Assembly: GCF_030406405.1 (NCBI RefSeq)
Contig: NZ_JAUEPL010000046.1
Span: forward strand, 1-55,623
Direction of reading: 5' to 3'
Source: Streptomyces ficellus
GTDB lineage: Bacteria; Actinomycetota; Actinomycetes; Streptomycetales; Streptomycetaceae
DNA length: 55,623 nucleotides
Part shown: positions 46,866-55,506 of the stretch, piece by piece
Position numbering within the stretch: position 1 is the first letter of the stretch
How the letters are laid out: each line of letters opens with the position of its first letter
Position numbers and translations under genes: made by a program
Notes under the pieces: generated by a model
Database searches by the model: none
Told to the model about the DNA's origin: nothing
The model's input: the letters and a program-made list of their open reading frames with translations, nothing else

Positions 46866-48128
46866 GTGAACTCGACCAATCGCACCGTGGTCGTCACCGG
46901 TATCGGCGCAACCACACCGCTGGGTGGCGACTCCGCCGCGACCTGGGAAGGGCTGCTGGCGGGACGCTCCGGCGTCAAGCCCCTCGAAGGCGACCGCTAC
47001 GCCGACATGCCCGTGCGTATCGCGGCCCCCGCGGCCGTCGACCCGGGCGACGTCCTGCCCCGCCCGCTCGCCCGCAAGCTGGACCGCTCGGCGCAGTTCG
47101 CCGTGATCGCGGCCCGCGAGGCGTGGGCGGACGCGGGCTTCACCGCCCCCGCGGGCGAGGACGGGTCCGTCGCCCCCGAGCGGCTCGGCACCGTCATCGC
47201 CTCCGGCATCGGTGGCGTGACGACCCTGCTGGACCAGTACGACGTGCTGAAGGAGAAGGGCGTACGCCGCGTCTCCCCGCACACCGTGCCGATGCTCATG
47301 CCCAACAGCCCCTCCGCCAACGTCGGCCTGGAGGTGAACGCCCGCGCGGGCGTGCACACCCCGGTCTCGGCGTGCGCGTCGGGCGCGGAGGCGATCGGCT
47401 ACGCCGTCGAGATGATCCGCACCGGCCGCGCCGACGTGGTCGTCGCGGGCGGCACCGAGGCGGCGATCCACCCGCTGCCGGTCGCCGCGTTCGCCAACAT
47501 GATGGCGATGTCCAAGAACAACGACGAGCCCGAGAAGGCCTCGCGCCCCTACGACAAGGCCCGTGACGGCTTCGTCCTGGGCGAGGGCGCCGGTGTCGTC
47601 ATCCTGGAGTCCGCCGAGCACGCGGCGGCGCGCGGCGCGAAGGTCTACTGCGAGGCGCTGGGCCAGGGCCTGTCGGCCGACAGCCACCACATCGCCCAGC
47701 CCGAGCCGACCGGGCGCGGTATCGCCGCGGCGCTGCAGAACCTGCTGGACACCACCGACCTGAAGCCGTCGGAGGTCGTCCACCTCAACGCCCACGCCAC
47801 GTCCACCCCGCAGGGTGACGTCGCCGAGGTGAAGGCGCTGCGCGCGGTGCTCGGCGAGGAGCTGGACCACGTGGCGATCTCGGCCACCAAGTCCATGACC
47901 GGCCACCTGCTGGGCGGCGCGGGCGGCATCGAGACCGTCGCCACGGTCCTGGCGCTCCACCACCGCACGGCCCCGCCGACGATCAACGTCGACGACCTGG
48001 ACGAGGCGGTCGACGCGGACGTCGTCCGCGACACCCCGCGCCCGCTGCCCGAGGGCACGATCGCCGCGATCAACAATTCATTCGGCTTCGGCGGCCACAA
48101 CGTGGTGCTCGCCTTCCGCACCGTCTGA
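46866..48128 (+). CDS. fabF: Beta-ketoacyl-ACP synthase II
   Basis: GTG 46866 (MNSTNRTVVVTGIGATTPLG) lies behind GGAGAAAGAA. The 420-residue enzyme has Cys 170 (TPVSACASGAEA), His 310 (HLNAHATSTPQGD), Lys 342 and His 347 (ATKSMTGHLLGGAGG), and the Gly-rich loop NNSFGFGGHN near the end. It performs the elongation steps. The final loop is encoded by AAC AAT TCA, unusually AT-rich codons for this gene, while a duplicate of the last 50 bp (see 48229-48285) keeps the expected AAC TCG. The fab operon ends here with a terminator. Confidence 0.96.
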   Translation: MNSTNRTVVVTGIGATTPLGGDSAATWEGLLAGRSGVKPLEGDRYADMPVRIAAPAAVDPGDVLPRPLARKLDRSAQFAVIAAREAWADAGFTAPAGEDGSVAPERLGTVIASGIGGVTTLLDQYDVLKEKGVRRVSPHTVPMLMPNSPSANVGLEVNARAGVHTPVSACASGAEAIGYAVEMIRTGRADVVVAGGTEAAIHPLPVAAFANMMAMSKNNDEPEKASRPYDKARDGFVLGEGAGVVILESAEHAAARGAKVYCEALGQGLSADSHHIAQPEPTGRGIAAALQNLLDTTDLKPSEVVHLNAHATSTPQGDVAEVKALRAVLGEELDHVAISATKSMTGHLLGGAGGIETVATVLALHHRTAPPTINVDDLDEAVDADVVRDTPRPLPEGTIAAINNSFGFGGHNVVLAFRTV

Positions 48129-48178
48129 CCTGCCCCGGCCCGGTCCGCCGGACGGAGTCCGGCGCAGCGATCCGAAGC

Positions 48179-48204
48179 CTGCCCGGCCCCCCGGGGCCGG
48201 GCAG
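48179..48204 (+). terminator. Hairpin terminator of the fab operon
   Basis: CTGCCCGGCCCC, a short centre and GGGGCCGGGCAG form a perfect stem of at least 11 bp, 50 bp after the fabF stop. A smaller hairpin (TGCGAGAGTCGCA, 48204-48216) and a run of five A residues follow. Confidence 0.75.
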
Positions 48205-48228
48205 TGCGAGAGTCGCACGAAAAAGCGC

Positions 48229-48285
48229 CAACTCGTTCGGCTTCGGCGGCCACAACGTGGTGCTCGCCTTCCGCACCGTCTGACC
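48229..48285 (+). pseudogene. Duplicated fabF 3' fragment
   Basis: Bases 48236-48285 are identical to 48081-48130, the last 46 bp of fabF, its stop and 1-2 following bases. Translation gives NSFGFGGHNVVLAFRTV and the stop. Upstream of the identical block the sequences differ (CCAACTCG here, AACAATTCA in fabF), and no other part of a ketosynthase is present. It is a scar, not a gene. Confidence 0.9.
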
Positions 48286-48378
48286 CCCCTTTGCGCCTGA
48301 ACCGGCGCCGCTCTCGCGGACGTGGTTGCTCGCCGTCGGGGTTCCTCAATTGATGGTTGCGGCGCCTCTGACCACGAC

Positions 48379-48411
48379 AAGGGCCCACCCGAATCACTCG
48401 GGTGGGCCCTT
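48379..48411. terminator. Hairpin terminator after the DUF3145 gene
   Basis: AAGGGCCCACCCGA and TCGGGTGGGCCCTT form a perfect 14-bp stem with a 5-nt loop. It lies 18 bp past the minus-strand DUF3145 stop and can also stop plus-strand transcripts coming from the fab operon. Confidence 0.85.
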
Positions 48412-48429
48412 CGTCGCGTACGGGGCCGG

Positions 48430-48924
48430 TCAGACCACCTGGTGCAGCCAGCGGACCGGGGCGCCTTCGCCGGCGTAGCGGAAGGGTTCCAGCTCGTCGT
48501 CCCAGGGCTTGCCGAGCAGTTTGGCGATCTCCGCCGCCAGTTCGGTCTCGCCCTGCGCGGAGCGGGCGAGGGCGGCGCGGAGGCGGTCCTCGGGGATCAG
48601 GATGTCGCCGTGGATGCCGGTGACGGCGTGGAAGATACCCAGCTCGGGCGTGGCGCTGTAGCGTTCGCCCTCGGCCGTGGGGCACGGCTCGGCGGTCACC
48701 TCGAAGCGGAGCATCTGCCAGCCGCGCAGCGCGGAGGCCAGCTTGGATGCGGTGCCCGGTTCGCCCTGCCAGGAGAACTCGGCTCTCCACGTTCCCGGGG
48801 AGGCCGGCTGCCGGATCCAATCGAGCTGGACCCTCGCGCCGAGCACACCCGCCACCGCCCATTCGACGTGCGGGCACAGCGCACGCGGTGCGGAGTGTAC
48901 GTACAGGACTCCACGTGTCGTCAC
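48430..48924 (-). CDS. DUF3145 family protein
   Basis: GTG 48924 follows GGAGGT at ideal spacing. The 164-residue protein begins MTTRGVLYVHSAPRALCPHV. It has the family blocks EWAVAGVLGARVQLDWIRQP, SWQGEPGTASKLASALRGWQ, MLRFEVTAEPCPTAEGERYS and LGKPWDDELEPFRYAG. The family is actinobacterial, of unknown function, and commonly encoded beside the fab operon, as here in convergent orientation. No catalytic motif is recognised. Confidence 0.92.
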   Translation of the reverse strand: MTTRGVLYVHSAPRALCPHVEWAVAGVLGARVQLDWIRQPASPGTWRAEFSWQGEPGTASKLASALRGWQMLRFEVTAEPCPTAEGERYSATPELGIFHAVTGIHGDILIPEDRLRAALARSAQGETELAAEIAKLLGKPWDDELEPFRYAGEGAPVRWLHQVV

Positions 48925-49174
48925 CGGGACCTCCAGTGTGGGACGAGGTTCGCCTTTCCCAGCGGCCTCAGTAAACAGCATCGGGAGTGAAACTCCGCAA
49001 AAGGGACAGCATGTGACGTGATGTAATTTACCGGAGCCGATTGGCGAAGGCGCCTGACGGTTCGACGGGGAAAAGCTACCGTGCGCCGGGGCGCTTGGGA
49101 TGACGTACGGTCTGCCGGGGGGACGTTGACACCAAGCTTTCACTCGCCAGGACGCCGACGAAAGGGCCACGGGG

Positions 49175-50074
49175 ATGCCCGACAGCCGACGAATCCGCAT
49201 ACGGAAACGTGCCGCCGTCGCCCTGTCGGCGGCGGCGCTGCTGGTCTGCGGCGCGGCGCTGTCCGGGTGTGAGGCGTCGCCCGGGGGCGGCCCGAAGGCC
49301 ACGGCGCGCCCCTCGCCCTCCCCCTCCCCCTCCCCCGCGTGGGACCGCAGCCCGGCCTCGGTCGCGGCCGTCGGCGACTCCATCACGCGCGGGTTCGACA
49401 CGTGCGCGCTGCTGGCCGACTGCCCCGAGGCGTCGTGGGCGACCGGTACCGACGCGCGGGTGGACAGCCTCGCGCTGCGGCTCCTCGGGGCGTCCGCGCT
49501 GCCCGCCCGCAGCTGGAACCTGGCCCGCTCCGGGGCCCGGATGGCGGACCTGCCCGTCCAGATGGCGGCGGCGGCCGCGCGGAAGCCCGGACTGGTGACG
49601 GTGATGGCCGGCGCGAACGACGCCTGCCGGGACTCCACCGCCCTGATGACCCCGGTGGCCGATTTCCGCGCGTCGTTCGAGGAGGCGATGCGGCGGCTGC
49701 GCGTCGCGTCGCCGAAGAGCCAGGTGTACGTGTCGAGCGTGCCGGACCTGAAACGGCTCTGGTCGGTCGGGCGTGGCAACGCGCTCGGCAAGCAGGTGTG
49801 GAAGCTCGGCATCTGCGCCTCGATGCTGGGCGGCGCCGACGACCTGAGCCCGGCCGCCGAGCAGCGGCGCGAGACGGTGCACGGCCGGGTGGTGGCGTAC
49901 AACGAGGTGCTGCGGGACGTCTGCGCGAAGGACCGGCTCTGCCGGTACGACGGCGGGGCGGTGTTCGCCTACCGGTTCACAAGTAGGGAGCTCAGCCCGT
50001 GGGACTGGTTCCATCCGAGCGTGGGCGGCCAGGAGCGGCTGGCGGAGATCGCGTACCGCATCATCACCGCATGA
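49175..50074 (+). CDS. SGNH/GDSL hydrolase, lipoprotein
   Basis: The 299-residue protein starts at ATG 49175. A lipobox LSGC places the lipidated Cys at 32, and a Pro/Ser linker (RPSPSPSPSPAWDRSP) follows. The SGNH catalytic blocks are VGDSITRGFD (Ser 69), a conserved Gly in block II (NLARSGARMADL), GANDA (Asn 148) and DWFHPS near residue 278 (Asp, His). It is an extracellular membrane-tethered esterase/lipase. Its stop overlaps the start of the aldose epimerase gene (ATGA), so the two form an operon. Confidence 0.92.
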   Translation: MPDSRRIRIRKRAAVALSAAALLVCGAALSGCEASPGGGPKATARPSPSPSPSPAWDRSPASVAAVGDSITRGFDTCALLADCPEASWATGTDARVDSLALRLLGASALPARSWNLARSGARMADLPVQMAAAAARKPGLVTVMAGANDACRDSTALMTPVADFRASFEEAMRRLRVASPKSQVYVSSVPDLKRLWSVGRGNALGKQVWKLGICASMLGGADDLSPAAEQRRETVHGRVVAYNEVLRDVCAKDRLCRYDGGAVFAYRFTSRELSPWDWFHPSVGGQERLAEIAYRIITA

Positions 50075-51042
50075 GAACTCGATGTGAACCGTGCGGCCGG
50101 CTGGCCGACGGTACGACGGTCCACCGCTGGGTCCTGGAGCGGGGCGGCACGCGGGTGGGTGTCCTGACGTACGGCGGCATCGTGCAGTCGGTGGAGATCG
50201 CCGACCGGGACGGCGCCGTCGCGAACGTGGTGCTGGGGCATGACTCCCCGGCCGGGTACGAGGCCGATCCGGGGCCGTACTTCGGGGCGCTGGTGGGGCG
50301 GTACGCGAACCGGATAGCGGGCGGGTCGTTCACGCTGGACGGACGGACCTACCGGCTGGCGCGCAACGGCGGGCCGAACAGTCTGCACGGCGGGGAACGC
50401 GGGTTCGACAAGCGGGTGTGGCACGCGGAGGCCGTCGAGGGCGGGGTGCGGCTGTCGCGGGTCAGCCCGGACGGCGAGGAGGGCTTCCCCGGGCGGCTGG
50501 AGGTGTCCGCCACGTACACCCTGGACGCCTCGGGCGCGCTGCGGATCGCCTACGAGGCGGTGACGGACGCGCCGACCGTCGTGGCGCTGACCAACCACAC
50601 GTACTGGAACCTGGGCGGTGCGCACGAGCTGCGGATCGCGGCCGGGCACTTCACGCCGCTGGACGACGCCTCGGTGCCGACCGGCGAGATCGCGAAGGTG
50701 GACGGCACGTGGCTGGACTTCCGCGAGCCGCGCCCCGTGGGCACGGGGCTGGACCACAACTTCGTCCTGGACGCCCCGGACGCCCTGGACGCCCTGGACG
50801 CCCCGGACGGCGACCGCGACGGCCCGGCGGCCGAGCTCTCCTCCCCGGTGACGGGACGCCTGGTGACGGTCCGTACGACCGAGCCGGGTCTCCAGGTGTA
50901 CGCGCCGGAACACCTGGACGGGGTGGCTCTGGAGACGCAGCACTTCCCGGACTCGCCGAACCGGCCGCATTTCCCGAGCACGGTCCTGCGGCCGGGCGAG
51001 GTGTACACGTCCGAGACCGTGTACGGGTTCGGGATTCGCTAG
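50071..51042 (+). CDS. Aldose 1-epimerase (galactose mutarotase)
   Basis: ATG 50071 overlaps the preceding stop. The 323-residue protein has GalM features: LTYGGIVQSVEIADRDG, VGRYANRIAGGSFTLDG, LHGGERGFDKRVW (catalytic His in the NxxHGG-type motif), LTNHTYWNLGG (second His), DHNFVLD, and a catalytic Glu in the C-terminal ALETQHFPDSPNRPHFP block. It interconverts sugar anomers. An expanded repeat, APDALDALDAPDGDRD (about 234-249), replaces a surface loop. The gene ends in a TAG that shares bases with the stop of the convergent GH3 gene (CTAG). Confidence 0.93.
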   Translation: MRTRCEPCGRLADGTTVHRWVLERGGTRVGVLTYGGIVQSVEIADRDGAVANVVLGHDSPAGYEADPGPYFGALVGRYANRIAGGSFTLDGRTYRLARNGGPNSLHGGERGFDKRVWHAEAVEGGVRLSRVSPDGEEGFPGRLEVSATYTLDASGALRIAYEAVTDAPTVVALTNHTYWNLGGAHELRIAAGHFTPLDDASVPTGEIAKVDGTWLDFREPRPVGTGLDHNFVLDAPDALDALDAPDGDRDGPAAELSSPVTGRLVTVRTTEPGLQVYAPEHLDGVALETQHFPDSPNRPHFPSTVLRPGEVYTSETVYGFGIR

Positions 51043-53480
51043 TCCGTTCCGTCGACCGTCAGCGTGGCGCCCAGGCGGGTGTCGGTGAGGGAGCGGCCGG
51101 TCCGGACGTCGTACGAACCCGGGATCGCCGTCCACGCACCGGTTTCCTCGTCCCAGACCTCGAACGCCCTGCGCGGGAGCGGGATCTCGGCCTCGGCGCT
51201 CTCGCCGGGGCCGGCCTCGACCCCCGCGAAGCCCGCCAGCCAGCGGGCCGGGCGCTCCACCGGGCCGGGCGTCACCGGCGAGACGTACAGCTGGACGACC
51301 TCGCGGCCGGGGCGGGAGCCGGTGTTGCGGACGCGGACGGTGGCGCCGTCCGGGGTCAGCTCCAGCGACTCGTACTCCCAGGTGGTGTAGCCCAGGCCGT
51401 GACCGAAGGGGTACGCGGGGGTGGCGCCGGCCTTGTCCCAGGCGCGGTAGCCGATGAACAGGCCCTCGGTGTAGTGGAGTTCGCCATTGGTGGGGGTGAC
51501 CTCGGTGACCGGCGCGTCGGCGAGGGTGGCCGGCCAGGTGGTGGGCAGGCGTCCGCCCGGCTCCTCGGCGCCGAGGAGGACGTCGGCGAGCGCGGCGCCG
51601 CCCTCCTGGCCGGGGAACCAGCTGAGCAGCACGGCCGCCACCTCCTCGCGCCAGGGCATCTCCACCGGGGAGCCGGCGTTCACGACCACGACCGTGTTCG
51701 GGTTGGCGGCCGCCACGGCGCGCACCAGGTCGTCCTGACGCCCCGGCAGCTTCAGGTCCGCGCGGTCGAAGCCCTCGGACTCGACGCGTTCGGTGGTGGC
51801 GACCACGACGATCGCGGTGTCGGCGGCGCGGGCGGCCGCCACGGCTTCGGCGATCAGCTCGTCGGGGTCGCGGCGCGGGCCGAGGTGGAGGAGGGAGAAC
51901 AGGACGCCCGGCAGCGGCGCCGCGTGCTCCCGGTCGAGCGGGTGGAGCAGCGACACCTCGACGGGTACGCCTTCGGTGAGGGCGACCGTGCCGCGCTCGG
52001 CCGGGGCGCCGAAGAACGCCTCGAAGGGGTCGGCCTCCTCGCCCATGCCCTGAACGCCGTCGTAGAGGGTCTCGCCCGCGACGGTGAGCGTGAAGGCGCC
52101 GAGGCCGCGTGTGCCGAAGGCGTGCTCGCCGCTCTCGCGGGGTGTGAAGGTGCCGGTGACCTCGACACTGTGCAGGGTGTCGTGGGTGACGCCGTCGGGC
52201 AGGTCGTCGCCGATCCACTGGACCTGGCCGCTCGGCAGGGAGCGTTCACCGATGACGTTGCCGGCGGCGTCCCGGCAGACGGCGCGCAGCCGGAAGCCCG
52301 GCCCCGCGGGGGCGGGTTCGTCGCTGGGGTCGGCGCCGGTCGCGTACGTCAGCGAGGACGGCGGCAGCGCGGCGGCGAGGCCGTCGAGCGGGGAGACGAC
52401 GTGGGCGGGGAAGACCTGGGCGGAGCCGCCGCCGAGGACGCGGGCGTCACGGGCGGCGGCGCCGATGAGGGCGACCTTTCGGCCTTCGGCGAGGGGCAGG
52501 GCGGCGTTTTCGTTCCGTACGAGGACGAAGGCGCGGCGGGCGATCTCGCGGGCGAGGGCCTCGCCGTCGATGGGCGCCGGGAGGCCGGTGACGACGGGCT
52601 CGGCACCCTCCAGGGCGCCGACACGGGCCGCGAGGCGCAGCACACGCCGTACGGCTTCCTCGACGGCCGCCTCGTCGGCCTCCCCCGCGCGGACGGCGGC
52701 GGCGAGGGCCCGGCCGTACACGGTGTCCGGCCCGGGCATGGCGAGGTCGAGGCCGCCTTCGATGGCGCGTGTGGTGTCGCGGGCGGCCATCCAGTCGGAG
52801 ACGTTGACGCCGTCGAAGCCCCACTCGCCGCGCAGCACCTCGTTCACCAGGTGGTGGTGTTCGGTCATCGTCGTACCGTTGACCTGGTTGTAGGCGGTCA
52901 TGATGCCCCATGGGCGGGCGTTCTTGACGATCGTCTCGAACGGGGCGAGGTACAGCTCGCGCAGCGGCCGGGCGGCGACCTTGTTGTCGACGGTGAAGCG
53001 GTCGGTCTCGGCGTCGTTGGCGACGAAGTGCTTGACGGTGGTGGCGACGCCGCCGTCCTGGACGCCCCGCACATAGCCGGTGCCGATGGCGCCCGTGAGG
53101 TGCGGGTCTTCGCTGTACGCCTCGAAGTGGCGCCCGCCCAGCGGCGAGCGGTGCAGGTTGACCGTGGGAGCGAGCAGCACGTGGACGCCCTTGCGGCGGG
53201 CTTCCTGGGCGAGCAGGCGGCCCGCGCGGCGGGCGAGGCCGGGGTCCCAGGTGGCGGCGAGGGCGGTCGGGGAGGGCAGCGCGATGGACGGGTCGTCGGC
53301 GGTCCACCGGACGCCGCGTACGCCGATGGGGCCGTCGGACATGACGAGGGAGGCCAGGCCGATGTCGGGCAGCGCGGGCAGGGACCACATGTCCTGGCCG
53401 GCCAGGAGCCGGGTCCTGGCGTCGAGGCCGAGCTTGCCGAGTGCCGCTTCCACGGCCTGTTCGCGACCGGCGTCTGTCAC
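51039..53480 (-). CDS. Glycoside hydrolase family 3 beta-glucosidase with PA14 insert
   Basis: GTG 53480 follows GGAGGT. The 813-residue enzyme contains the GH3 N-domain with catalytic nucleophile Asp 229 (GFDGVNVSDWMAARD), KHFVANDAETDR, a PA14-type carbohydrate-binding insert in the C-terminal domain (about 400-530, VEVTGTFTPRESGEHAFGTR), and a terminal fibronectin-III-like domain. It lacks a signal peptide, so it probably acts on imported oligosaccharides. It is divergent from a TetR gene and convergent with the mutarotase, whose product, free sugar anomers, fits the same pathway. Confidence 0.95.
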   Translation of the reverse strand: MTDAGREQAVEAALGKLGLDARTRLLAGQDMWSLPALPDIGLASLVMSDGPIGVRGVRWTADDPSIALPSPTALAATWDPGLARRAGRLLAQEARRKGVHVLLAPTVNLHRSPLGGRHFEAYSEDPHLTGAIGTGYVRGVQDGGVATTVKHFVANDAETDRFTVDNKVAARPLRELYLAPFETIVKNARPWGIMTAYNQVNGTTMTEHHHLVNEVLRGEWGFDGVNVSDWMAARDTTRAIEGGLDLAMPGPDTVYGRALAAAVRAGEADEAAVEEAVRRVLRLAARVGALEGAEPVVTGLPAPIDGEALAREIARRAFVLVRNENAALPLAEGRKVALIGAAARDARVLGGGSAQVFPAHVVSPLDGLAAALPPSSLTYATGADPSDEPAPAGPGFRLRAVCRDAAGNVIGERSLPSGQVQWIGDDLPDGVTHDTLHSVEVTGTFTPRESGEHAFGTRGLGAFTLTVAGETLYDGVQGMGEEADPFEAFFGAPAERGTVALTEGVPVEVSLLHPLDREHAAPLPGVLFSLLHLGPRRDPDELIAEAVAAARAADTAIVVVATTERVESEGFDRADLKLPGRQDDLVRAVAAANPNTVVVVNAGSPVEMPWREEVAAVLLSWFPGQEGGAALADVLLGAEEPGGRLPTTWPATLADAPVTEVTPTNGELHYTEGLFIGYRAWDKAGATPAYPFGHGLGYTTWEYESLELTPDGATVRVRNTGSRPGREVVQLYVSPVTPGPVERPARWLAGFAGVEAGPGESAEAEIPLPRRAFEVWDEETGAWTAIPGSYDVRTGRSLTDTRLGATLTVDGTD

Positions 53481-53568
53481 TGTCGTACCTCCGTGTCGTC
53501 GGCGTACTGCGGTGCTGCTGTGCTGCTGTGCTGCGCGGTGCGTGCGTCCATGGTGAGGGGTTGTTTGT

Positions 53569-53581
53569 AACCCGGTAGGTT
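53569..53581. promoter_or_regulatory. Putative operator between the GH3 and TetR genes
   Basis: AACCCGGTAGGTT has inverted AACC/GGTT arms in an AT-richer patch (TTGTTTGTAACCCGG), 40 bp before the TetR start. It is a plausible site for the divergent TetR protein. Confidence 0.35.
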
Positions 53582-53620
53582 TCGTTGCGGTTTTGTGATG
53601 TCCAGGACAGGGGTGTGAGG

Positions 53621-54187
53621 ATGGCAGCGGCCAGGGCCAGGAGTGAGGAAAGACGCGCCGCGATCGTGCGCGCCGCCCTGGAAGTGATCGCCGAGCGCGG
53701 CTACCGGGGCGCGTCGCTCGGGGCGGTCGCCGAACGGGTCGGGCTGACCCAGCAGGGGCTGCTGCACTACTTCCCCACCAAGGAGGCGCTGCTCATCGCC
53801 GTCCTGGAGGAGCGGGACCAGTGGGACACGGGCGGCGGGGCCCGGGAGGGCTGGCGGCTCGACCTGCTGGGCTCCCTCGTCGAGTACAACGCGATGCGGC
53901 CCGGCATCGTGCAGACCTTCTCGGCGCTGCTCGGCGAGAGCGTGACGGAGGATCATCCGGCGCGGGAGTTCTTCACGCGCCGCTACGCCCAGGTGCGGGC
54001 GGAGATGGCGGCCGTGCTGCGTGCGGAGTACGGGGACCGGCTGCCGGGCGGGCTCACCCCGGAGCAGGCGGCGCCGCTGGTGGCGGCCGTGATGGACGGG
54101 TTGCAGTACCAGTGGCTGCTGGACCCCGACGCGGTGGACATGCCGGCGGCCTTCCGGGACTTTCTGCGGCTGTTGGGGGCGCGGTAG
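53621..54187 (+). CDS. TetR/AcrR family regulator of the beta-glucosidase gene
   Basis: I choose ATG 53621 (GTGTGAGG upstream) over ATG 53585. The 188-residue protein begins MAAARARSEERRAAIVRAAL. The HTH is VIAERGYRGASLGAVAERVG then LTQQGLLHYFPTKEALLIAV, and the helical C-terminal domain ends AFRDFLRLLGAR. The BetI-like layout and divergent position suggest that it represses the GH3 gene and responds to a sugar or aglycone, though most Streptomyces glucosidases use LacI regulators. Confidence 0.88.
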   Translation: MAAARARSEERRAAIVRAALEVIAERGYRGASLGAVAERVGLTQQGLLHYFPTKEALLIAVLEERDQWDTGGGAREGWRLDLLGSLVEYNAMRPGIVQTFSALLGESVTEDHPAREFFTRRYAQVRAEMAAVLRAEYGDRLPGGLTPEQAAPLVAAVMDGLQYQWLLDPDAVDMPAAFRDFLRLLGAR

Positions 54188-54218
54188 CGTTCCGGGATCC
54201 GACGGAAGGCTGCCTCCT

Positions 54219-55496
54219 GTGTCCCGAATACCCTTGCGTACCACGCTGGTTGCCGCGTTCGCCGCGCTGGTGTTTCCCCTGGCTCCCGCCCAGGCGGCGG
54301 CCCCCGCCGTGGAGCCCACCGCCGTGGAGCCCACCGCCGTGGAGCCCACCGCCGTGGAGCCCACCGTCGAGGAGGCCCGCCTCGACCGGGCCGTACCGCG
54401 GGAGATCCTGCGACGCGGCGGATTCGACACGGTGGCGCCCGAGCTCGCCGTCGCGCTGGAGGGGGCACCGTCGTACGCGGCGGCCGAGCGGACCGTCGTA
54501 CGGCAGGGGTCGCGGCTGTGGCGGCGCGCGGTGGACCGGGCCCAGGGGCGCGGCCCGGTACGCGGAGACCTGGCGCGGGACGACGACCGGCCGCTGTACT
54601 GGGCGCGGCTGGGGATGACCCGCGAACTGCGCGCCTGGGAGCCGCGCTTCGCCCTCTCGTCCGCCGAGCGCGCCCGGCTGCTGGAGCGGCTGGAGACCTC
54701 CTCGCGGGGCCAGGACGCGATCCGCTTCCCGGTCGGCAAGGGCATCAAGCGCGTGCTGATGACCGGGTTCGACCCGTTCACGCTGGACCGTGACATCCGG
54801 ATCAGCAACCCGTCCGGGGCGGCGGCGCTGGCGCTGGACGGCCGGCTGATCCGTACGGCGGACGGGGAACTGGCGCGGGTGGAGACGGCGGTGTTCCCGG
54901 TGCGCTGGCGGGACTTCGCGGACGGCATGGTGGAGCGGGCCCTGCGGCCGCACCTGCCGCGCGTGGATGTGTTCACCACGGTGAGCCAGGGCCGCGTCGG
55001 CCGCTTCGACATCGAGCGTTTCAACGGAGCCTGGCGGGGCGGGTTCGGCGACAACGAGAACGTGTCCGAGACCGGGACCGTGCCGGTCACCGACCCGGCC
55101 TCGCAGCCGCAGTGGACGGTGACGACCCTCCCGTACGCGAAGATCGTGGCGGCCGGCACCGGGCGCTTCCCGGTGTACGACAACACGTCGGTGACCGAGA
55201 TCCCGGCGGGCGGCACGGCCCCCGTGGTCAGGCCCGATGGCCCGACACCCGGCTCGGCGGCCCGCGCGGGCGGCGGCGGGGACTACCTCTCCAACGAGAT
55301 CGCCTACCGCGCCACGCTGCTGCGCGACCGGCTCGGCCTGACCGGCCTGCCGGGCGGGCATGTGCACACGCCGGTGCTCCGGTTCGGCGCGGGCAACACG
55401 GACGCGGTGACGGACCCGGAGTTCCTGCGCAACCGGGCGGACATCACCGCACAGGTCCGGGCGATCATCGCGGTGGCCGCCGCCGCCACGGACTGA
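54219..55496 (+). CDS. Secreted pyroglutamyl-peptidase I-like protein lacking the catalytic Cys
   Basis: GTG 54219 starts a 425-residue protein with a signal peptide (MSRIPLRTTLVAAFAALVFP, cleaved near AQAAA). Four tandem VEPTA repeats follow. A helical region runs to about 180, then the PCP (peptidase C15) domain begins at VLMTGFDPFTLDRDIRISNP. DIERFN supplies the family Glu. At the position of the catalytic Cys (usual motif YxCN) the sequence is GDYLSNEIAYRATLL, with Ser 358. The His motif GHVHTPVLRFG is kept. The Cys-to-Ser change suggests either a serine-type enzyme or loss of activity. At 425 residues it is twice the normal length. Confidence 0.85.
   Translation: MSRIPLRTTLVAAFAALVFPLAPAQAAAPAVEPTAVEPTAVEPTAVEPTVEEARLDRAVPREILRRGGFDTVAPELAVALEGAPSYAAAERTVVRQGSRLWRRAVDRAQGRGPVRGDLARDDDRPLYWARLGMTRELRAWEPRFALSSAERARLLERLETSSRGQDAIRFPVGKGIKRVLMTGFDPFTLDRDIRISNPSGAAALALDGRLIRTADGELARVETAVFPVRWRDFADGMVERALRPHLPRVDVFTTVSQGRVGRFDIERFNGAWRGGFGDNENVSETGTVPVTDPASQPQWTVTTLPYAKIVAAGTGRFPVYDNTSVTEIPAGGTAPVVRPDGPTPGSAARAGGGGDYLSNEIAYRATLLRDRLGLTGLPGGHVHTPVLRFGAGNTDAVTDPEFLRNRADITAQVRAIIAVAAAATD
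54306..54365. repeat. Four exact 15-bp coding repeats
   Basis: GCCGTGGAGCCCACC occurs four times without interruption, encoding (AVEPT)4 just after the signal peptide. Perfect identity points to recent slippage. Confidence 0.9.
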
Positions 55497-55506
55497 GCCG
55501 GCTTCG

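Noticed and set aside
44478..48128. Type II polyketide synthase cluster
   Set aside because: The order fasR-fabD-fabH-acpP-fabF, the complete KAS III enzyme and single ACP are those of primary fatty-acid synthesis. No chain-length factor is present.
50418..53570. A plus-strand open frame of about 1050 codons opposite the GH3 gene
   Set aside because: Same shadow effect; it consists of low-complexity Gly/Ala/Val/Arg and lacks a ribosome site.
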